From contig NC_010617.1 in the NCBI RefSeq assembly GCF_000010285.1, positions 1,488,001 to 1,552,000 of the forward strand: DNA of 64,000 bases, given 5' to 3'. This DNA comes from Kocuria rhizophila DC2201. GTDB taxonomy: Bacteria; Actinomycetota; Actinomycetes; Actinomycetales; Micrococcaceae. The notes beneath the pieces are model-generated. The model ran no database searches, was not told where the DNA came from, and saw nothing but the letters and a program-made list of their open reading frames with translations. Positions 32,305 to 41,363 of this stretch are shown here, one piece after another (position 1 is the first letter of the stretch; each line of letters opens with the position of its first letter). The position numbers and the translations under genes were made by a program.

Positions 32305-32349
32305 TGGGTGTTATGGGGCCCGGAACGGTTCAGGGCCCGGGATCCTGTC

Positions 32350-34080
32350 TCAGCCCTGCTGCTGCGGGTACGGGTTTCCCGCGCCCTCGCGCAGCCGCTG
32401 GGCGGTGTCCTCGTCGTTCTCCTGCAGCGCGGCGTGCTCGGCACGGCGCATCTGCTCGTAGAGATCGACCTGGCGTGCGCGCTCGGCCTCGTCCCAGCCG
32501 AGGACGTCACCCATGATGCGGGCGATCTCCGGGGCCGCGGCGGAGCCGCCGTCGCGCTGCTCGTAGTTCAGGTGGGTGCGCCGGCACATCACGTCCTCGA
32601 GGTCCAGGGCGCCCTCGTGCGTGGCCGCCCGCTGGATCTCGACCTTGAGGTACTGCTCGGCACCCGGCACGGGCTCACCGAGCTCGGGGTGCTCCGCCAC
32701 GGTGTCGAGCATCTCGAGGGTCTCGTCCCCGTAGCGGTTGAGCAGCCGCTCCACGACCACCTGCTCCATCCCGGTGCGCTGGGCGAGGTGCTCGGACTGG
32801 TTCATCAGACCGGACCAGCCCTGGGCGCCCAGCAGCGCGACGTGCTCGGTGATGGACGGGTTCTCCTTGGCGGCCTTCTTGCCGATGGCGGCGTCCACGG
32901 CGTCCTTGCCCATCACGCGGTAGGTGGTCAGCTTGCCGCCGGCGATGGTGAACAGCCCGGGCGCGGCCTCCACCACGGAGTGCTCGCGGGAGATCTTGGT
33001 GGAGGGCGTGGCCTCTCCCTTGGTGCCCGGCTGCACGAGCGGGCGCAGCCCGGCCCACGTGCCGATCACGTCGTCCACGGTCAGCGGGTCCCGCAGGATC
33101 GCGTTGGCGTGCTCCAGGACGTACTCGACGTCCTCGCGGGTGGCCGTGGGTGTGGCGAGGTCACGCTCGTACGGGGTGTCCGTGGTGCCGATGACCCAGT
33201 AGTTGTCCCACGGGATGATGAACAGCACGGACTTCTCGGTCTGCAGGATGATCCCGGTGGAGCCGTCCAGACGCTCCTTGGGGACCACGATGTGGATGCC
33301 CTTGGACGCCAGCACCTTCAGCCCGGTCTCGGACTGCGCGAGGTCCTGGACCGGCTCGGTCCACACGCCGGCGGCGGAGATCACGACCTTGGCGCGCACC
33401 TCGCGGGTCTCGCCCGTGGTGAGGTCCTCCACGTGGGCGCCGACCACGCGGCCGGACTCGTCCCGGACGAGGTTGCGGGCCGCGGCGCGGTTGGCCGCGA
33501 GCGCGCCGTAGCGCTGGGCGGTGCGCACGAGGTCCAGGGTCAGCCGGGCGTCGTCCACGCGGCCGTCCCAGTAGGCGATGGCGCCCACGGCGGCGTCGTC
33601 GCGCATGGCGGGGAAGGTCTTGCGCACCCCGGCGGCGCTGAGGTGGCGCTGGATGGGCAGGGACTCGGCCTTGGCGCCCACGTGGGCCAGGGTGTCGTAC
33701 ATGCCGATGCCGGTGGCCACGAACGGGCGCTCCCAGCCCTTGTGGGTGAGCGGGTACATGAACTGGATGGGCTTGACCAGGTGCGGGGCCAGCCGGTGCA
33801 TCAGGAGGTCGCGCTCCTTGAGGGCCTCCGCCACGAGGGCGAAGTTGAGCTGCATGAGGTAGCGCAGCCCGCCGTGGACCAGTTTGGAGGAGCGCGAGGA
33901 GGTGCCCTGGGCCCAGTCCTGGGCGTCGATGATGGCGGTGGAGAGCCCACGGGTGGCGGCGTCCAGGGCGATCCCGGCGCCCGTGATGCCGCCGCCGATC
34001 ACCAGGACGTCGACGGGGTGCTCCGCCATCGCGCGGAGGTCGTTGTTGCGCTGCTGTGCGTTCAAAGAGGTCAGAGGCAC
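32350..34080 (-). CDS. glpD: Aerobic glycerol-3-phosphate dehydrogenase
   Basis: FAD enzyme at the membrane that oxidises glycerol 3-phosphate to dihydroxyacetone phosphate and passes electrons to menaquinone. 576 residues. The dinucleotide fold reads DVLVIGGGITGAGIALDAATRG, followed by SSRSSKLVHGGLRYL. The GTG start at 34080 has AGGAG 8 nt upstream. First gene of the operon. A possible 22-codon leader ORF overlaps its first codons (34071-34139). Confidence 0.97.
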   Translation of the reverse strand: MPLTSLNAQQRNNDLRAMAEHPVDVLVIGGGITGAGIALDAATRGLSTAIIDAQDWAQGTSSRSSKLVHGGLRYLMQLNFALVAEALKERDLLMHRLAPHLVKPIQFMYPLTHKGWERPFVATGIGMYDTLAHVGAKAESLPIQRHLSAAGVRKTFPAMRDDAAVGAIAYWDGRVDDARLTLDLVRTAQRYGALAANRAAARNLVRDESGRVVGAHVEDLTTGETREVRAKVVISAAGVWTEPVQDLAQSETGLKVLASKGIHIVVPKERLDGSTGIILQTEKSVLFIIPWDNYWVIGTTDTPYERDLATPTATREDVEYVLEHANAILRDPLTVDDVIGTWAGLRPLVQPGTKGEATPSTKISREHSVVEAAPGLFTIAGGKLTTYRVMGKDAVDAAIGKKAAKENPSITEHVALLGAQGWSGLMNQSEHLAQRTGMEQVVVERLLNRYGDETLEMLDTVAEHPELGEPVPGAEQYLKVEIQRAATHEGALDLEDVMCRRTHLNYEQRDGGSAAAPEIARIMGDVLGWDEAERARQVDLYEQMRRAEHAALQENDEDTAQRLREGAGNPYPQQQG

Positions 34081-34139
34081 GGTTGCCGCTCCTGTCTACC
34101 GGTGGGTAGCCGACGATTTTTTCGGGTGGCACACACCAT
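34071..34139 (-). CDS. Candidate 22-residue leader peptide overlapping the glpD start
   Basis: ATG 34139 is preceded by a perfect AGGAGG (spacing only 3 nt) and opens a frame of 22 codons ending TGA at 34073-34071, ten bases inside glpD in another frame. The peptide would be basic (MVCATRKNRRLPTGRQ...). The glpD ribosome site lies inside this ORF, so translating it could couple to or regulate glpD. The alternative reading is that TATGGT is the -10 of the glp promoter (with a TTCACC -35 about 18 nt upstream) and the ORF is accidental. Confidence 0.35.
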   Translation of the reverse strand: MVCATRKNRRLPTGRQERQPCL

Positions 34140-34209
34140 AGTCCTCCTGTGGTGGTGAGGTGAACACGGCCCCGGGCGGGCCCGCCGCGTGGGTGGCTCC
34201 CGGCGGCGC

Positions 34210-35880
34210 TCAGGGGGTGTCGGGGCCGCCGCGCACCATGTGGCGCAGGATCTCTAGACGGTGGGAGACCTGCTTCTCGTGGCCGTACGGGGTAGGGGTG
34301 TAGTAGTCCCGGCCCACGAGCTCGTCCGGCGGGTACTGCTGGGTGGCCACGGCGTTCGGGGCGTCGTGGGCGTAGCGGTAGCCGTGCCCGTGGCCGAGGT
34401 CCGCGGCCCCGGGGTAGTGCGCGTCCCGCAGGTGCGGGGGCACGGGCCCGGCGCGTCCGGCGCGGACGTCGGCGATCGCGGCGTCCACCGCGAGGTAGGA
34501 CGCGTTGGACTTGGGTGCGGTCGCGAGGTGGGCCACGGCCTGTGCGAGCGGGATCCGCCCCTCGGGCATGCCGATCAGCTGCACGGCCTGGGCCGCGGCC
34601 ACGGCGGTCTGCAGAGCGGTGGGGTCGGCCATGCCGATGTCCTCGGACGCGGAGATGATCAGCCGGCGCGCGATGAACCGGGGGTCCTCCCCCGCCTCGA
34701 TCATCCGGGCGAGGTAGTGCATCGCGGCGTCCACGTCCGAGCCGCGCAGGGATTTGATGAATGCGCTGACCACGTCGTAGTGCTGGTCCCCCTGCCTGTC
34801 GTAGCGCACGGCGGCCCGGTTCACGGCCTCCTCCGCGTGCTCCAGGGTCACGACGGGCCGCGTGCCCGGCCCCTGCGCTTCAGCGGGACCGGAGGGCTGC
34901 TCCGCATCCCCGCCGCGGGACGGGTCGGCTGCGGGGGCGGACTCGCCCGAGCCGCTCCGGTGCTCCGCCGCAGCACCGGAGCGAGCGGCACCGGAGCCAG
35001 CGCCACCGACACGAGCCGTCCCAGCGCCAGACGCTTCGGCACCAGACGTCTCGGCACGCGCCGCGCCACCCTCTCCCGAGGGCTCATCAGCGGGCCGGTG
35101 CTCGTCCGCCCCGCCGGGGACGACGCCGCCCGCGTGGGACAGCGCGACCCCCGCCGCCGCCTCCAGGGACGTCAGCGCCTTGCGGGCGTCTCCCCCGGCG
35201 ACGTCCAGCAGGTGCTCGCGGGCCTCGGGGGCCAGGTCGACGGCGCCGTCCAGGCCGCGCGGGTCCGTGACCGCACGGTCCAGCAGCTCGCCGATGTCCC
35301 GGCGCTCCAGCGGCTGCAGGGTGAGCATGAGCGAGCGCGAGAGCAGCGGGGAGATCACGGAGAAGGAGGGGTTCTCCGTGGTGGCGGCCACCAGGATCAC
35401 CCAGCCGTTTTCCACCCCGGGCAGCAGGGCGTCCTGCTGGGCCTTGGTGAAGCGGTGGATCTCGTCAAGGAACAGCACCGTGGTGCGCCCGTGCAGGTCC
35501 CGGGCCGTGAGCGCCTCGTCCATGACACGGCGGACGTCCTTGACGCCGGCGGTGAGCGCCGAGAGCTCCACGAAGGTGGTGCCGTGCCCGCGGGCGATGA
35601 CCTGCGCGATGGTGGTCTTGCCCGTGCCGGGCGGTCCCCACAGGATCACGGAGGAGGGCGCGGCGGGCCCCGAGCTGCCGTTGACCAGGGCGCGCAGCGG
35701 TGAGCCCGGGCGCAGCAGGTGCTTCTGCCCGACCACCTCGTCCAGGGTGCGGGGGCGCATCCGCACGGCGAGCGGGGCGCGGGAGCGGGCCCGCCCCCCG
35801 GCGGTGTCGCGGGCGGGCTCCGTGGCGGTCGTGGGCTGGCCGCCGAGCGGGTCCGGAAGGTCGAACAGGGAGTTGCTCAC
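34210..35880 (-). CDS. rarA: Replication-associated recombination AAA+ ATPase RarA (MgsA)
   Basis: AAA+ ATPase acting at stalled replication forks. Walker [10 protein letters not shown] at residues 82-90, Walker B LFLDEIHR at about 137-144, sensor region [10 protein letters not shown], and the C-terminal tetramerisation domain ([27 protein letters not shown]). At 556 residues it exceeds the usual 430-450: a Gly/Ala/Ser-rich insert of about 90 residues (249-341) separates the AAA+ lid from the C-terminal domain and includes a dispersed GACGACGCCGC copy. The insert falls in an inter-domain loop, so function is probably kept. Confidence 0.95.
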   Translation of the reverse strand: MSNSLFDLPDPLGGQPTTATEPARDTAGGRARSRAPLAVRMRPRTLDEVVGQKHLLRPGSPLRALVNGSSGPAAPSSVILWGPPGTGKTTIAQVIARGHGTTFVELSALTAGVKDVRRVMDEALTARDLHGRTTVLFLDEIHRFTKAQQDALLPGVENGWVILVAATTENPSFSVISPLLSRSLMLTLQPLERRDIGELLDRAVTDPRGLDGAVDLAPEAREHLLDVAGGDARKALTSLEAAAGVALSHAGGVVPGGADEHRPADEPSGEGGAARAETSGAEASGAGTARVGGAGSGAARSGAAAEHRSGSGESAPAADPSRGGDAEQPSGPAEAQGPGTRPVVTLEHAEEAVNRAAVRYDRQGDQHYDVVSAFIKSLRGSDVDAAMHYLARMIEAGEDPRFIARRLIISASEDIGMADPTALQTAVAAAQAVQLIGMPEGRIPLAQAVAHLATAPKSNASYLAVDAAIADVRAGRAGPVPPHLRDAHYPGAADLGHGHGYRYAHDAPNAVATQQYPPDELVGRDYYTPTPYGHEKQVSHRLEILRHMVRGGPDTP

Positions 35881-35950
35881 GCCCCGACAGTACTGCCCGC
35901 CGCGGACACGCAGAACCGGCGCGGCCGCCCGTCGAATCTCACGGCGGATC

Positions 35951-36403
35951 TCAGCCGCGCCGGGGCCGGTCGAGCTCGTCGCTGTCCACCAGCACGGTCA
36001 CGGGTCCGTCGTTGACCAGGGAGACCTCCATGTGTGCACCGAAACGTCCGGTCCGCACGGGGATCCCGCGCTCGCGCAGGGCCGCCACGAACGCCTCGAA
36101 CAGCGGCTCGCTCTGCTGACCGGGCGCGGCCCGGGACCAGGACGGGCGCCGCCCCTTGCGCACGTCCCCGTAGAGCGTGAACTGGCTGACCGCGAGCACG
36201 GGCGACGGACCGTCCGCGCACGAGGTCTCCCCCGGCAGGATCCGCAGGCCCGCGACCTTCCCGGCGAGCCTGGACACGGTCTCGGGGGTGTCCGTGTGCG
36301 TGAGCCCCACGAGCGCCAGAAGACCCGGCCCCTCGATCTCCCCCACGGTCTCCTCCGCCACCGTCACGGACGCGCGGGACACGACTTGCAGCACAATTCT
36401 CAT
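35951..36403 (-). CDS. dtd: D-aminoacyl-tRNA deacylase
   Basis: Removes D-amino acids (and mischarged Gly) from tRNA. 150 residues, normal length. The family motifs SQFTLYGD and the cross-subunit GP motif in NDGPVTV are present; the N-terminus [14 protein letters not shown] is typical. ATG 36403; upstream in-frame sequence is Arg/Gly-rich and not conserved. It lies between the MFS gene and rarA. Confidence 0.95.
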   Translation of the reverse strand: MRIVLQVVSRASVTVAEETVGEIEGPGLLALVGLTHTDTPETVSRLAGKVAGLRILPGETSCADGPSPVLAVSQFTLYGDVRKGRRPSWSRAAPGQQSEPLFEAFVAALRERGIPVRTGRFGAHMEVSLVNDGPVTVLVDSDELDRPRRG

Positions 36404-36526
36404 GGGTCCCAGTCCACCACACGGACGCCTGCAGGCGCGGACCCCGGGCGGACCCCGCAGACCTCCCGGGCGCGAGCCCGGGCAGCCCGGGTGACGCCGC
36501 CGGGAGACCACCGGGGCCGCGAACGG

Positions 36527-37795
36527 TCAGCGGGCGGCGTCGTCCTCCATGAAACGGTGCCGTCCGGTGAGCAGGATGCCGCCGCTGAGCACCAGGAGCA
36601 TGAGCCACAGGTACCCGAACGAGGGCCACCACGAGCCGGTGGCCCCGAACAGCAGCCCGAACGCGAGCGGACCCAGGGAGCCGGCGAGGTAGCCGAGCCC
36701 CTGGCCGAAGCCGGAGAGGGAGCCCGCCCCGGCGGTCGTGCGGGTGCGCGCGTTGATCAGCGTGATGGACAGCGGGAAAGAGGCCTGCGCCAGGGCGAAG
36801 ACCGTGATCCACACCCAGATCAGCTCGAAGCCTCCCCACTGCGCGTGGGGCCACAGCAGCACCGCCAGGTAGCCCAGGGCGTAGAGGGCCACCGTGCTCA
36901 GCCCCAGCACCACGGTGTTCCCGAAGCGGCGCACCAGGAACGGCACCGCGAAGCTCACCGGCACCGCGAGGATCGCGTAGTAGGAGAGCATCAGCCCGGC
37001 GGTGTGCTCCGAGAAACCGGTGTCCGTGAGGAAGCGCGGCAGCCACAGGAACATGGAGAACGTGTTGGCGGAGGTGCCCGTGAACATCAGCACCACGCCC
37101 CAGCCGATCCGCGAGTGCCACGGCTTGACGCGCGCGGTGGTGGCCGGGGCCACCACCGCGTCCGGCAGCACCGTGAGGTCGGGGGTCTGCTCGGCGGGCG
37201 GGCGGCGGGAACCGCGGCGGGCACCCACCCACAGCACGAGCCACGGGAGCAGGGCTGCCAGGGAGAACACCGCCCACGAGCCCACGGACACGCGCCACCC
37301 GGCGGCGTCGGCGAGCGGGACCGCGAAGAAGGGTGCGGTGGCCGTGGACATGCCCAGCAGCATCGAGTAGAGCGCGGACAGCGCCGCGATCCGGTGCGGG
37401 AAGTACTTCTTGATCACGGGTGGCAGCACCACGTTGCCCATGCCCAGTCCGCACATGGTCACGAACGTGAGCACCACGAAGCCCACGTCGCCCGTGGTCA
37501 GGGCGCGCGCGACGGTGCCCGCGGCCGCGAGGGCGCAGGAGATGATCAGGAGGGCCTCGAGACCCACCCGGCGCATCGCCAGGGTGGTGAGGATTCCCGT
37601 GAGCGCGAAGCCCAGGGAAGGCATCATCGCCAGCACGCCCGCCTCAGCGGGGCTCAGGTGCAGGTCCTCAGTGATGCGACCGAGGACGGGTGAGACCCCG
37701 GAGACGGCGAGGCGCAGCGTGAAGGCGGTGACAACGACACCGGCCAGGGCCACGAGGCCCTGGCCGGTGCGACCGCGCGGTGCGTCGGAACTCAG
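36527..37795 (-). CDS. MFS transporter, CynX/NimT-like
   Basis: A twelve-helix major facilitator of about 422 residues. The opening [19 protein letters not shown] and [20 protein letters not shown] resemble the cyanate/2-nitroimidazole transporter group (CynX, NimT/YeaN). Substrate unknown. The best ribosome site (AAGGAG, 7 nt spacing) points to CTG 37795, which overlaps the aspS stop as CTGA. A GTG at 37753 in the same frame is the conventional alternative but has no ribosome site and would begin inside the first helix. The C-terminus ends MEDDAAR, encoded by a dispersed motif copy. Confidence 0.85.
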   Translation of the reverse strand: MSSDAPRGRTGQGLVALAGVVVTAFTLRLAVSGVSPVLGRITEDLHLSPAEAGVLAMMPSLGFALTGILTTLAMRRVGLEALLIISCALAAAGTVARALTTGDVGFVVLTFVTMCGLGMGNVVLPPVIKKYFPHRIAALSALYSMLLGMSTATAPFFAVPLADAAGWRVSVGSWAVFSLAALLPWLVLWVGARRGSRRPPAEQTPDLTVLPDAVVAPATTARVKPWHSRIGWGVVLMFTGTSANTFSMFLWLPRFLTDTGFSEHTAGLMLSYYAILAVPVSFAVPFLVRRFGNTVVLGLSTVALYALGYLAVLLWPHAQWGGFELIWVWITVFALAQASFPLSITLINARTRTTAGAGSLSGFGQGLGYLAGSLGPLAFGLLFGATGSWWPSFGYLWLMLLVLSGGILLTGRHRFMEDDAAR

Positions 37796-39600
37796 TGCGA
37801 GGCTCCTTCCGGAGCGTCGGAGGCGGCCGCGGCCTGGGTGCGCGACTCGGGCTTGGCGTCCACGCCGGCGTCCTTGCGCTGCTGCGCCGTGATGGGTGCG
37901 GGTGCGGCGGTCAGGGGGTCGTAGCCGTTGCCGGTCTTGGGGAACGCGATGACGTCGCGGATGGACTCGGTGCCCGCGAGCAGGGCGACCACCCGGTCCC
38001 AGCCGAAGGCGATGCCGCCGTGCGGGGGTGCGCCGAACTGGAAGGCGTCCAGCAGGAAGCCGAACTTCTCCCGGGCGTCCTCCTCGCTGAGCCCCATGAC
38101 GCGGAACACGCGGTCCTGCACGTCCCGGCGGTGGATGCGGATGGAGCCGCCGCCGATCTCGTTGCCGTTGCACACGATGTCGTACGCGTAGGCCAGCGCG
38201 GAGCCGGGGTCCGTGTCGAAGGTGTCCATGAACTCGGGCTTGGGGGACGTGAACGCGTGGTGCACGGCCGTCCACGCACCGGAGCCCACGGCCACGTCAC
38301 CGGACTCCACGGCGTCGCTGGCGGGTTCGAACAGGGGCGCGTCCACGACCCACACGAAGGCCCAGTCGTTCTCGTCGATCAGACCCACGCGGTGGCCGAT
38401 CTCCACACGGGCGGCACCCAGCAGCGCGCGGGAGGTCTTCACTGCACCGGCCGCGAAGAACACGCAGTCGCCGGGCTTGGCACCCACGGCCTCGGCCAGT
38501 CCGGCCTTCTCCGCCTCGGAGATGTTCTTGGCCACGGGCCCGGCGATCTCGCCGTCCTCCTTGAACAGCACGTACGCGAGGCCCTTGGCGCCGCGCTGCT
38601 TGGCCCACTCCTGCCAGGCGTCCAGCTGGCGTCGGGGCTGGGACGCGCCGCCCGGCATGACGACGGCACCCACGTACGGGGCCTGGAACACCCGGAACGG
38701 GGTGTCCTTGAAGTACTCGGTGAGCTCCGTGAGCTTCAGGTCGAAGCGCAGGTCCGGCTTGTCGGAGCCGTAGTCCGCCATGGCCTGGGCGTAGGTCATG
38801 CGCGGGATGGGGGTGGTGATGTCCACGCCGATCAGCGCCCAGAGGGCCTTCACGATCTGCTCGCCCAGGGCGATGACGTCGTCCTCCTCCACGAAGGAGG
38901 CCTCCACGTCCAGCTGGGTGAATTCGGGCTGGCGGTCCGCGCGGAAGTCCTCGTCCCGGTAGCAGCGCGCGATCTGGAAGTACTTCTCGATCCCGCCCAC
39001 CTGCAGCAGCTGCTTGAACAGCTGCGGGGACTGCGGCAGCGCGTACCAGGATCCCGGGGCCAGGCGCGCGGGCACCAGGAAGTCACGGGCGCCCTCCGGC
39101 GTGGAGCGGGTCAGGGTGGGGGTCTCCACCTCGGTGAAGCCCTGCTCGTGCAGCAGGGTGCGGGCCACGCGGTTGACCTCGGAGCGCAGCCGCATGATGC
39201 GGGCGGGCTCGGGGCGGCGCAGGTCCAGGTAGCGGTACTTCAGGCGGGCCTCCTCGCCCACCTCCACGTGCTCGTCGATCTGGAACGGCAGGGGTGCGGC
39301 GGTGTTGAGCACGGTGAGCTCGTCCACCATGACCTCGACCTCGCCGGAGGGCAGGTTGGGGTTCTCGTTGCCCTCGGGGCGCCGCTCCACGGTGCCGGTG
39401 ACCTGCAGGACGTACTCGTTGCGCAGCTGGTGGAACTGCTCCTCGTCCCGCACCACGATCTGCGCCACGCCGGAGGCGTCACGCAGGTCCACGAACGCCA
39501 CACCGCCGTGGTCGCGGCGGCGCCCCACCCAGCCGGCCAGCGTGACGGTCTCTCCGATGTTCTCGGCACTCAGGGCGCCGAGCTCGTGTGTTCGCAGCAC
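37792..39600 (-). CDS. aspS: Aspartyl-tRNA synthetase
   Basis: Class II synthetase of 602 residues. The anticodon-binding OB fold starts [19 protein letters not shown]; motif 2 region [20 protein letters not shown] and motif 3 [16 protein letters not shown] are intact, with the bacterial GAD insert between. GTG 39600 (protein [10 protein letters not shown]) fits the family start and the ribosome-site spacing better than ATG 39606. Whether it also charges tRNA-Asn cannot be settled here. Confidence 0.97.
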   Translation of the reverse strand: MLRTHELGALSAENIGETVTLAGWVGRRRDHGGVAFVDLRDASGVAQIVVRDEEQFHQLRNEYVLQVTGTVERRPEGNENPNLPSGEVEVMVDELTVLNTAAPLPFQIDEHVEVGEEARLKYRYLDLRRPEPARIMRLRSEVNRVARTLLHEQGFTEVETPTLTRSTPEGARDFLVPARLAPGSWYALPQSPQLFKQLLQVGGIEKYFQIARCYRDEDFRADRQPEFTQLDVEASFVEEDDVIALGEQIVKALWALIGVDITTPIPRMTYAQAMADYGSDKPDLRFDLKLTELTEYFKDTPFRVFQAPYVGAVVMPGGASQPRRQLDAWQEWAKQRGAKGLAYVLFKEDGEIAGPVAKNISEAEKAGLAEAVGAKPGDCVFFAAGAVKTSRALLGAARVEIGHRVGLIDENDWAFVWVVDAPLFEPASDAVESGDVAVGSGAWTAVHHAFTSPKPEFMDTFDTDPGSALAYAYDIVCNGNEIGGGSIRIHRRDVQDRVFRVMGLSEEDAREKFGFLLDAFQFGAPPHGGIAFGWDRVVALLAGTESIRDVIAFPKTGNGYDPLTAAPAPITAQQRKDAGVDAKPESRTQAAAASDAPEGASH

Positions 39601-39658
39601 GTGCATCCACCTTCTCGTTCGTTCGTGATCGGGGTTGCGCGCCCCGGAAGTCCTGGTT

Positions 39659-39673
39659 CCCGCGGCTCGCGGG
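39659..39673 (-). terminator. Small GC hairpin between hisS and aspS
   Basis: CCCGCG GCT CGCGGG, a 6-bp stem with a 3-nt loop in the 189-nt spacer. A dispersed GACGACGCCGC copy follows at 39690-39700. It may be a weak terminator; no T-tract. Confidence 0.35.
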
Positions 39674-39789
39674 TGCCCCGGGACCGGCGGACGACGCCGC
39701 TGGGCCGGGTTCTCGTTCCCCGCGAGTCTACAAGCGCGCCGGGTCCACCGAGCGCGCCCGAGATCCCGCTCACAGCGGGTGGTACGGCG

Positions 39790-41148
39790 CTAGTGCCGCG
39801 GCTGCTGCGCGGAGAGCACCGTGGGGCGCAGGTCCTCGGCCGGGGGCTGCCAGCTCGCGGGGTCCGCGGCCACCTGCTCGCCGGAGCGGATGTCCTTGAC
39901 CTCGTGGGTCACGGAGCCGTCCTCGGCCACCGTGGAGAACCACACGAACGGGATCCCGCGGCGCTCGGCGTAGCGGATCTGCTTGCCGAACTTCTGGGCG
40001 GTGGCCGCCACCTCGGTGGCGATCCCCCGGGCCCGCAGCGCGGTGGCGACGTCCTGCGCAGCGGACCACGAGGCGTCGTCGTTCAGGGCCACGAGCACCG
40101 CGGAGGGCACGGCGCGGGAGGCGGAGGCCATGGACTGGGAGAGGATGCGGGTGACCAGGCGGGTCACGCCGATCGACAGGCCCACGCCCGGGTACGTCTT
40201 CTTGCCGTTGCTCGCGAGGGATTCGTAGCGCCCGCCCGAGCACACGGAGCCGAGCTTCTCGTGGCCTACCAGGACTGTCTCGTAGACGGTACCGGTGTAG
40301 TAGTCGAGGCCGCGGGCGATCGAGAGGTCGGCCACGACCTTCCCGGGGGCGCGGCGGGCGGCCTCCCCCACGACCTCGGCGAGCTCCGCGAGGCCTTCCT
40401 CGAGCAGCTCGTTGGACTGGCCCAGCTCCCGCACGCGCTCCACGAACGAGGTGTCCTCGGTGCGGATCGCGGCGAGCGCGAGCGCCGCCTGCGCCTGCTC
40501 CGGGGTGGCGCCCACGTGCTCCTGGAGGTTGCGGGAGACGGCGTCCGCGCCGATCTTCTCGAGCTTGTCGATCTCGCGCAGCACGGCGGGGGCGTCGGTG
40601 AGGCCCACGGCGCGGTAGAACCCCTCGGCGAGCTTGCGGTTGTTCACGCGCAGCACGAACGGCGGGATGGGCAGCCGGGACAGCGCATCCACGATCACGA
40701 GCGCGAGCTCCACGTCGTAGCGGAAGGCCAGCGTGCCGTCCCCCACCACGTCGATGTCCGCCTGGGTGAACTCCCGGGCGCGCCCCTCCTGGGGACGCTC
40801 GCCTCGCCACACCTTCTGGATCTGGTAGCGGCGGAACGGGAACGTGAGGTGCCCGCCGTTCTCCACCACGTAGCGCGCGAAGGGCACGGTGAGGTCGAAG
40901 TGCAGGGCCAGGGCACCCTCGGGGTTGGGCTCGTCCGCGTCCTGCTGCAGCCGCGAGACGCCGTAGACCTCCTTGTCGATCTCCCCCTTGCGCAGCAGCT
41001 GCTCCACGGTCTCCACGGCACGGGTCTCGATCGAGGAGAAGCCGTGCAGCTCGAAGGTGCGCCGCAGGGAGTCCATCACGTGCTGCTCCACGATCCGCTC
41101 CTCGGGGAGCCACTCGGGGAAACCGGACAGTGAGGTGGTGCGGGCCAT
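39790..41148 (-). CDS. hisS: Histidyl-tRNA synthetase
   Basis: Class II synthetase of 452 residues. The histidine-specific motif ARGLDYYTGTVYE and the CSGGRYESL loop are present; motif 2 region REFTQADIDVVG and the C-terminal anticodon domain with VWFSTVAEDGSVTHEVKD also fit, as in the longer eukaryote-like HisRS group found in actinobacteria. ATG 41148 has GAGGAG 8 nt upstream. It is divergent from the DUF349 gene, so its promoter lies in 41149-41280. Confidence 0.96.
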   Translation of the reverse strand: MARTTSLSGFPEWLPEERIVEQHVMDSLRRTFELHGFSSIETRAVETVEQLLRKGEIDKEVYGVSRLQQDADEPNPEGALALHFDLTVPFARYVVENGGHLTFPFRRYQIQKVWRGERPQEGRAREFTQADIDVVGDGTLAFRYDVELALVIVDALSRLPIPPFVLRVNNRKLAEGFYRAVGLTDAPAVLREIDKLEKIGADAVSRNLQEHVGATPEQAQAALALAAIRTEDTSFVERVRELGQSNELLEEGLAELAEVVGEAARRAPGKVVADLSIARGLDYYTGTVYETVLVGHEKLGSVCSGGRYESLASNGKKTYPGVGLSIGVTRLVTRILSQSMASASRAVPSAVLVALNDDASWSAAQDVATALRARGIATEVAATAQKFGKQIRYAERRGIPFVWFSTVAEDGSVTHEVKDIRSGEQVAADPASWQPPAEDLRPTVLSAQQPRH

Positions 41149-41257
41149 GGGTGGAACTCCTCGGTTGCTGGGTGCGGCGGTGCCGGTGGGCCTCGCGGAC
41201 GGGCGCGGCGCAGCGGTCGGCGGCGGGTCCGGGGGCTCCGTGGGGTGTCTGCTGGCC

Positions 41258-41284
41258 ATTCTAGGCTGCGCGCATCGTTAGGAT
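41258..41284. promoter_or_regulatory. Divergent -10 candidates between hisS and the DUF349 gene
   Basis: The spacer between the divergent genes holds TAGAAT on the minus strand (41258-41263, toward hisS) and TAGGAT on the plus strand (41279-41284, toward the DUF349 gene). Both fit TAnnnT. Neither has a clear -35. The plus-strand element argues that the DUF349 start is GTG 41364 rather than ATG 41283, which would lie inside the promoter. Confidence 0.4.
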
Positions 41285-41363
41285 GGCCGTGTCCACCTAT
41301 GGAGCCTCGCCCGGTGACAGGAACCACAGCCACCGGCGAGGCCGTGCAGAGAGAGTTGTAGCG

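Noticed and set aside
29976-34080. Glycerol operon as a horizontally acquired island between rarA and rpsD
   Set aside because: Base composition and codon use match the neighbours, and there are no integrase, repeat or tRNA borders.
37780-41133. Plus-strand open frame of over 1100 codons opposite aspS and hisS
   Set aside because: Complement shadow of two synthetase genes; no ribosome site, no recognisable motif.
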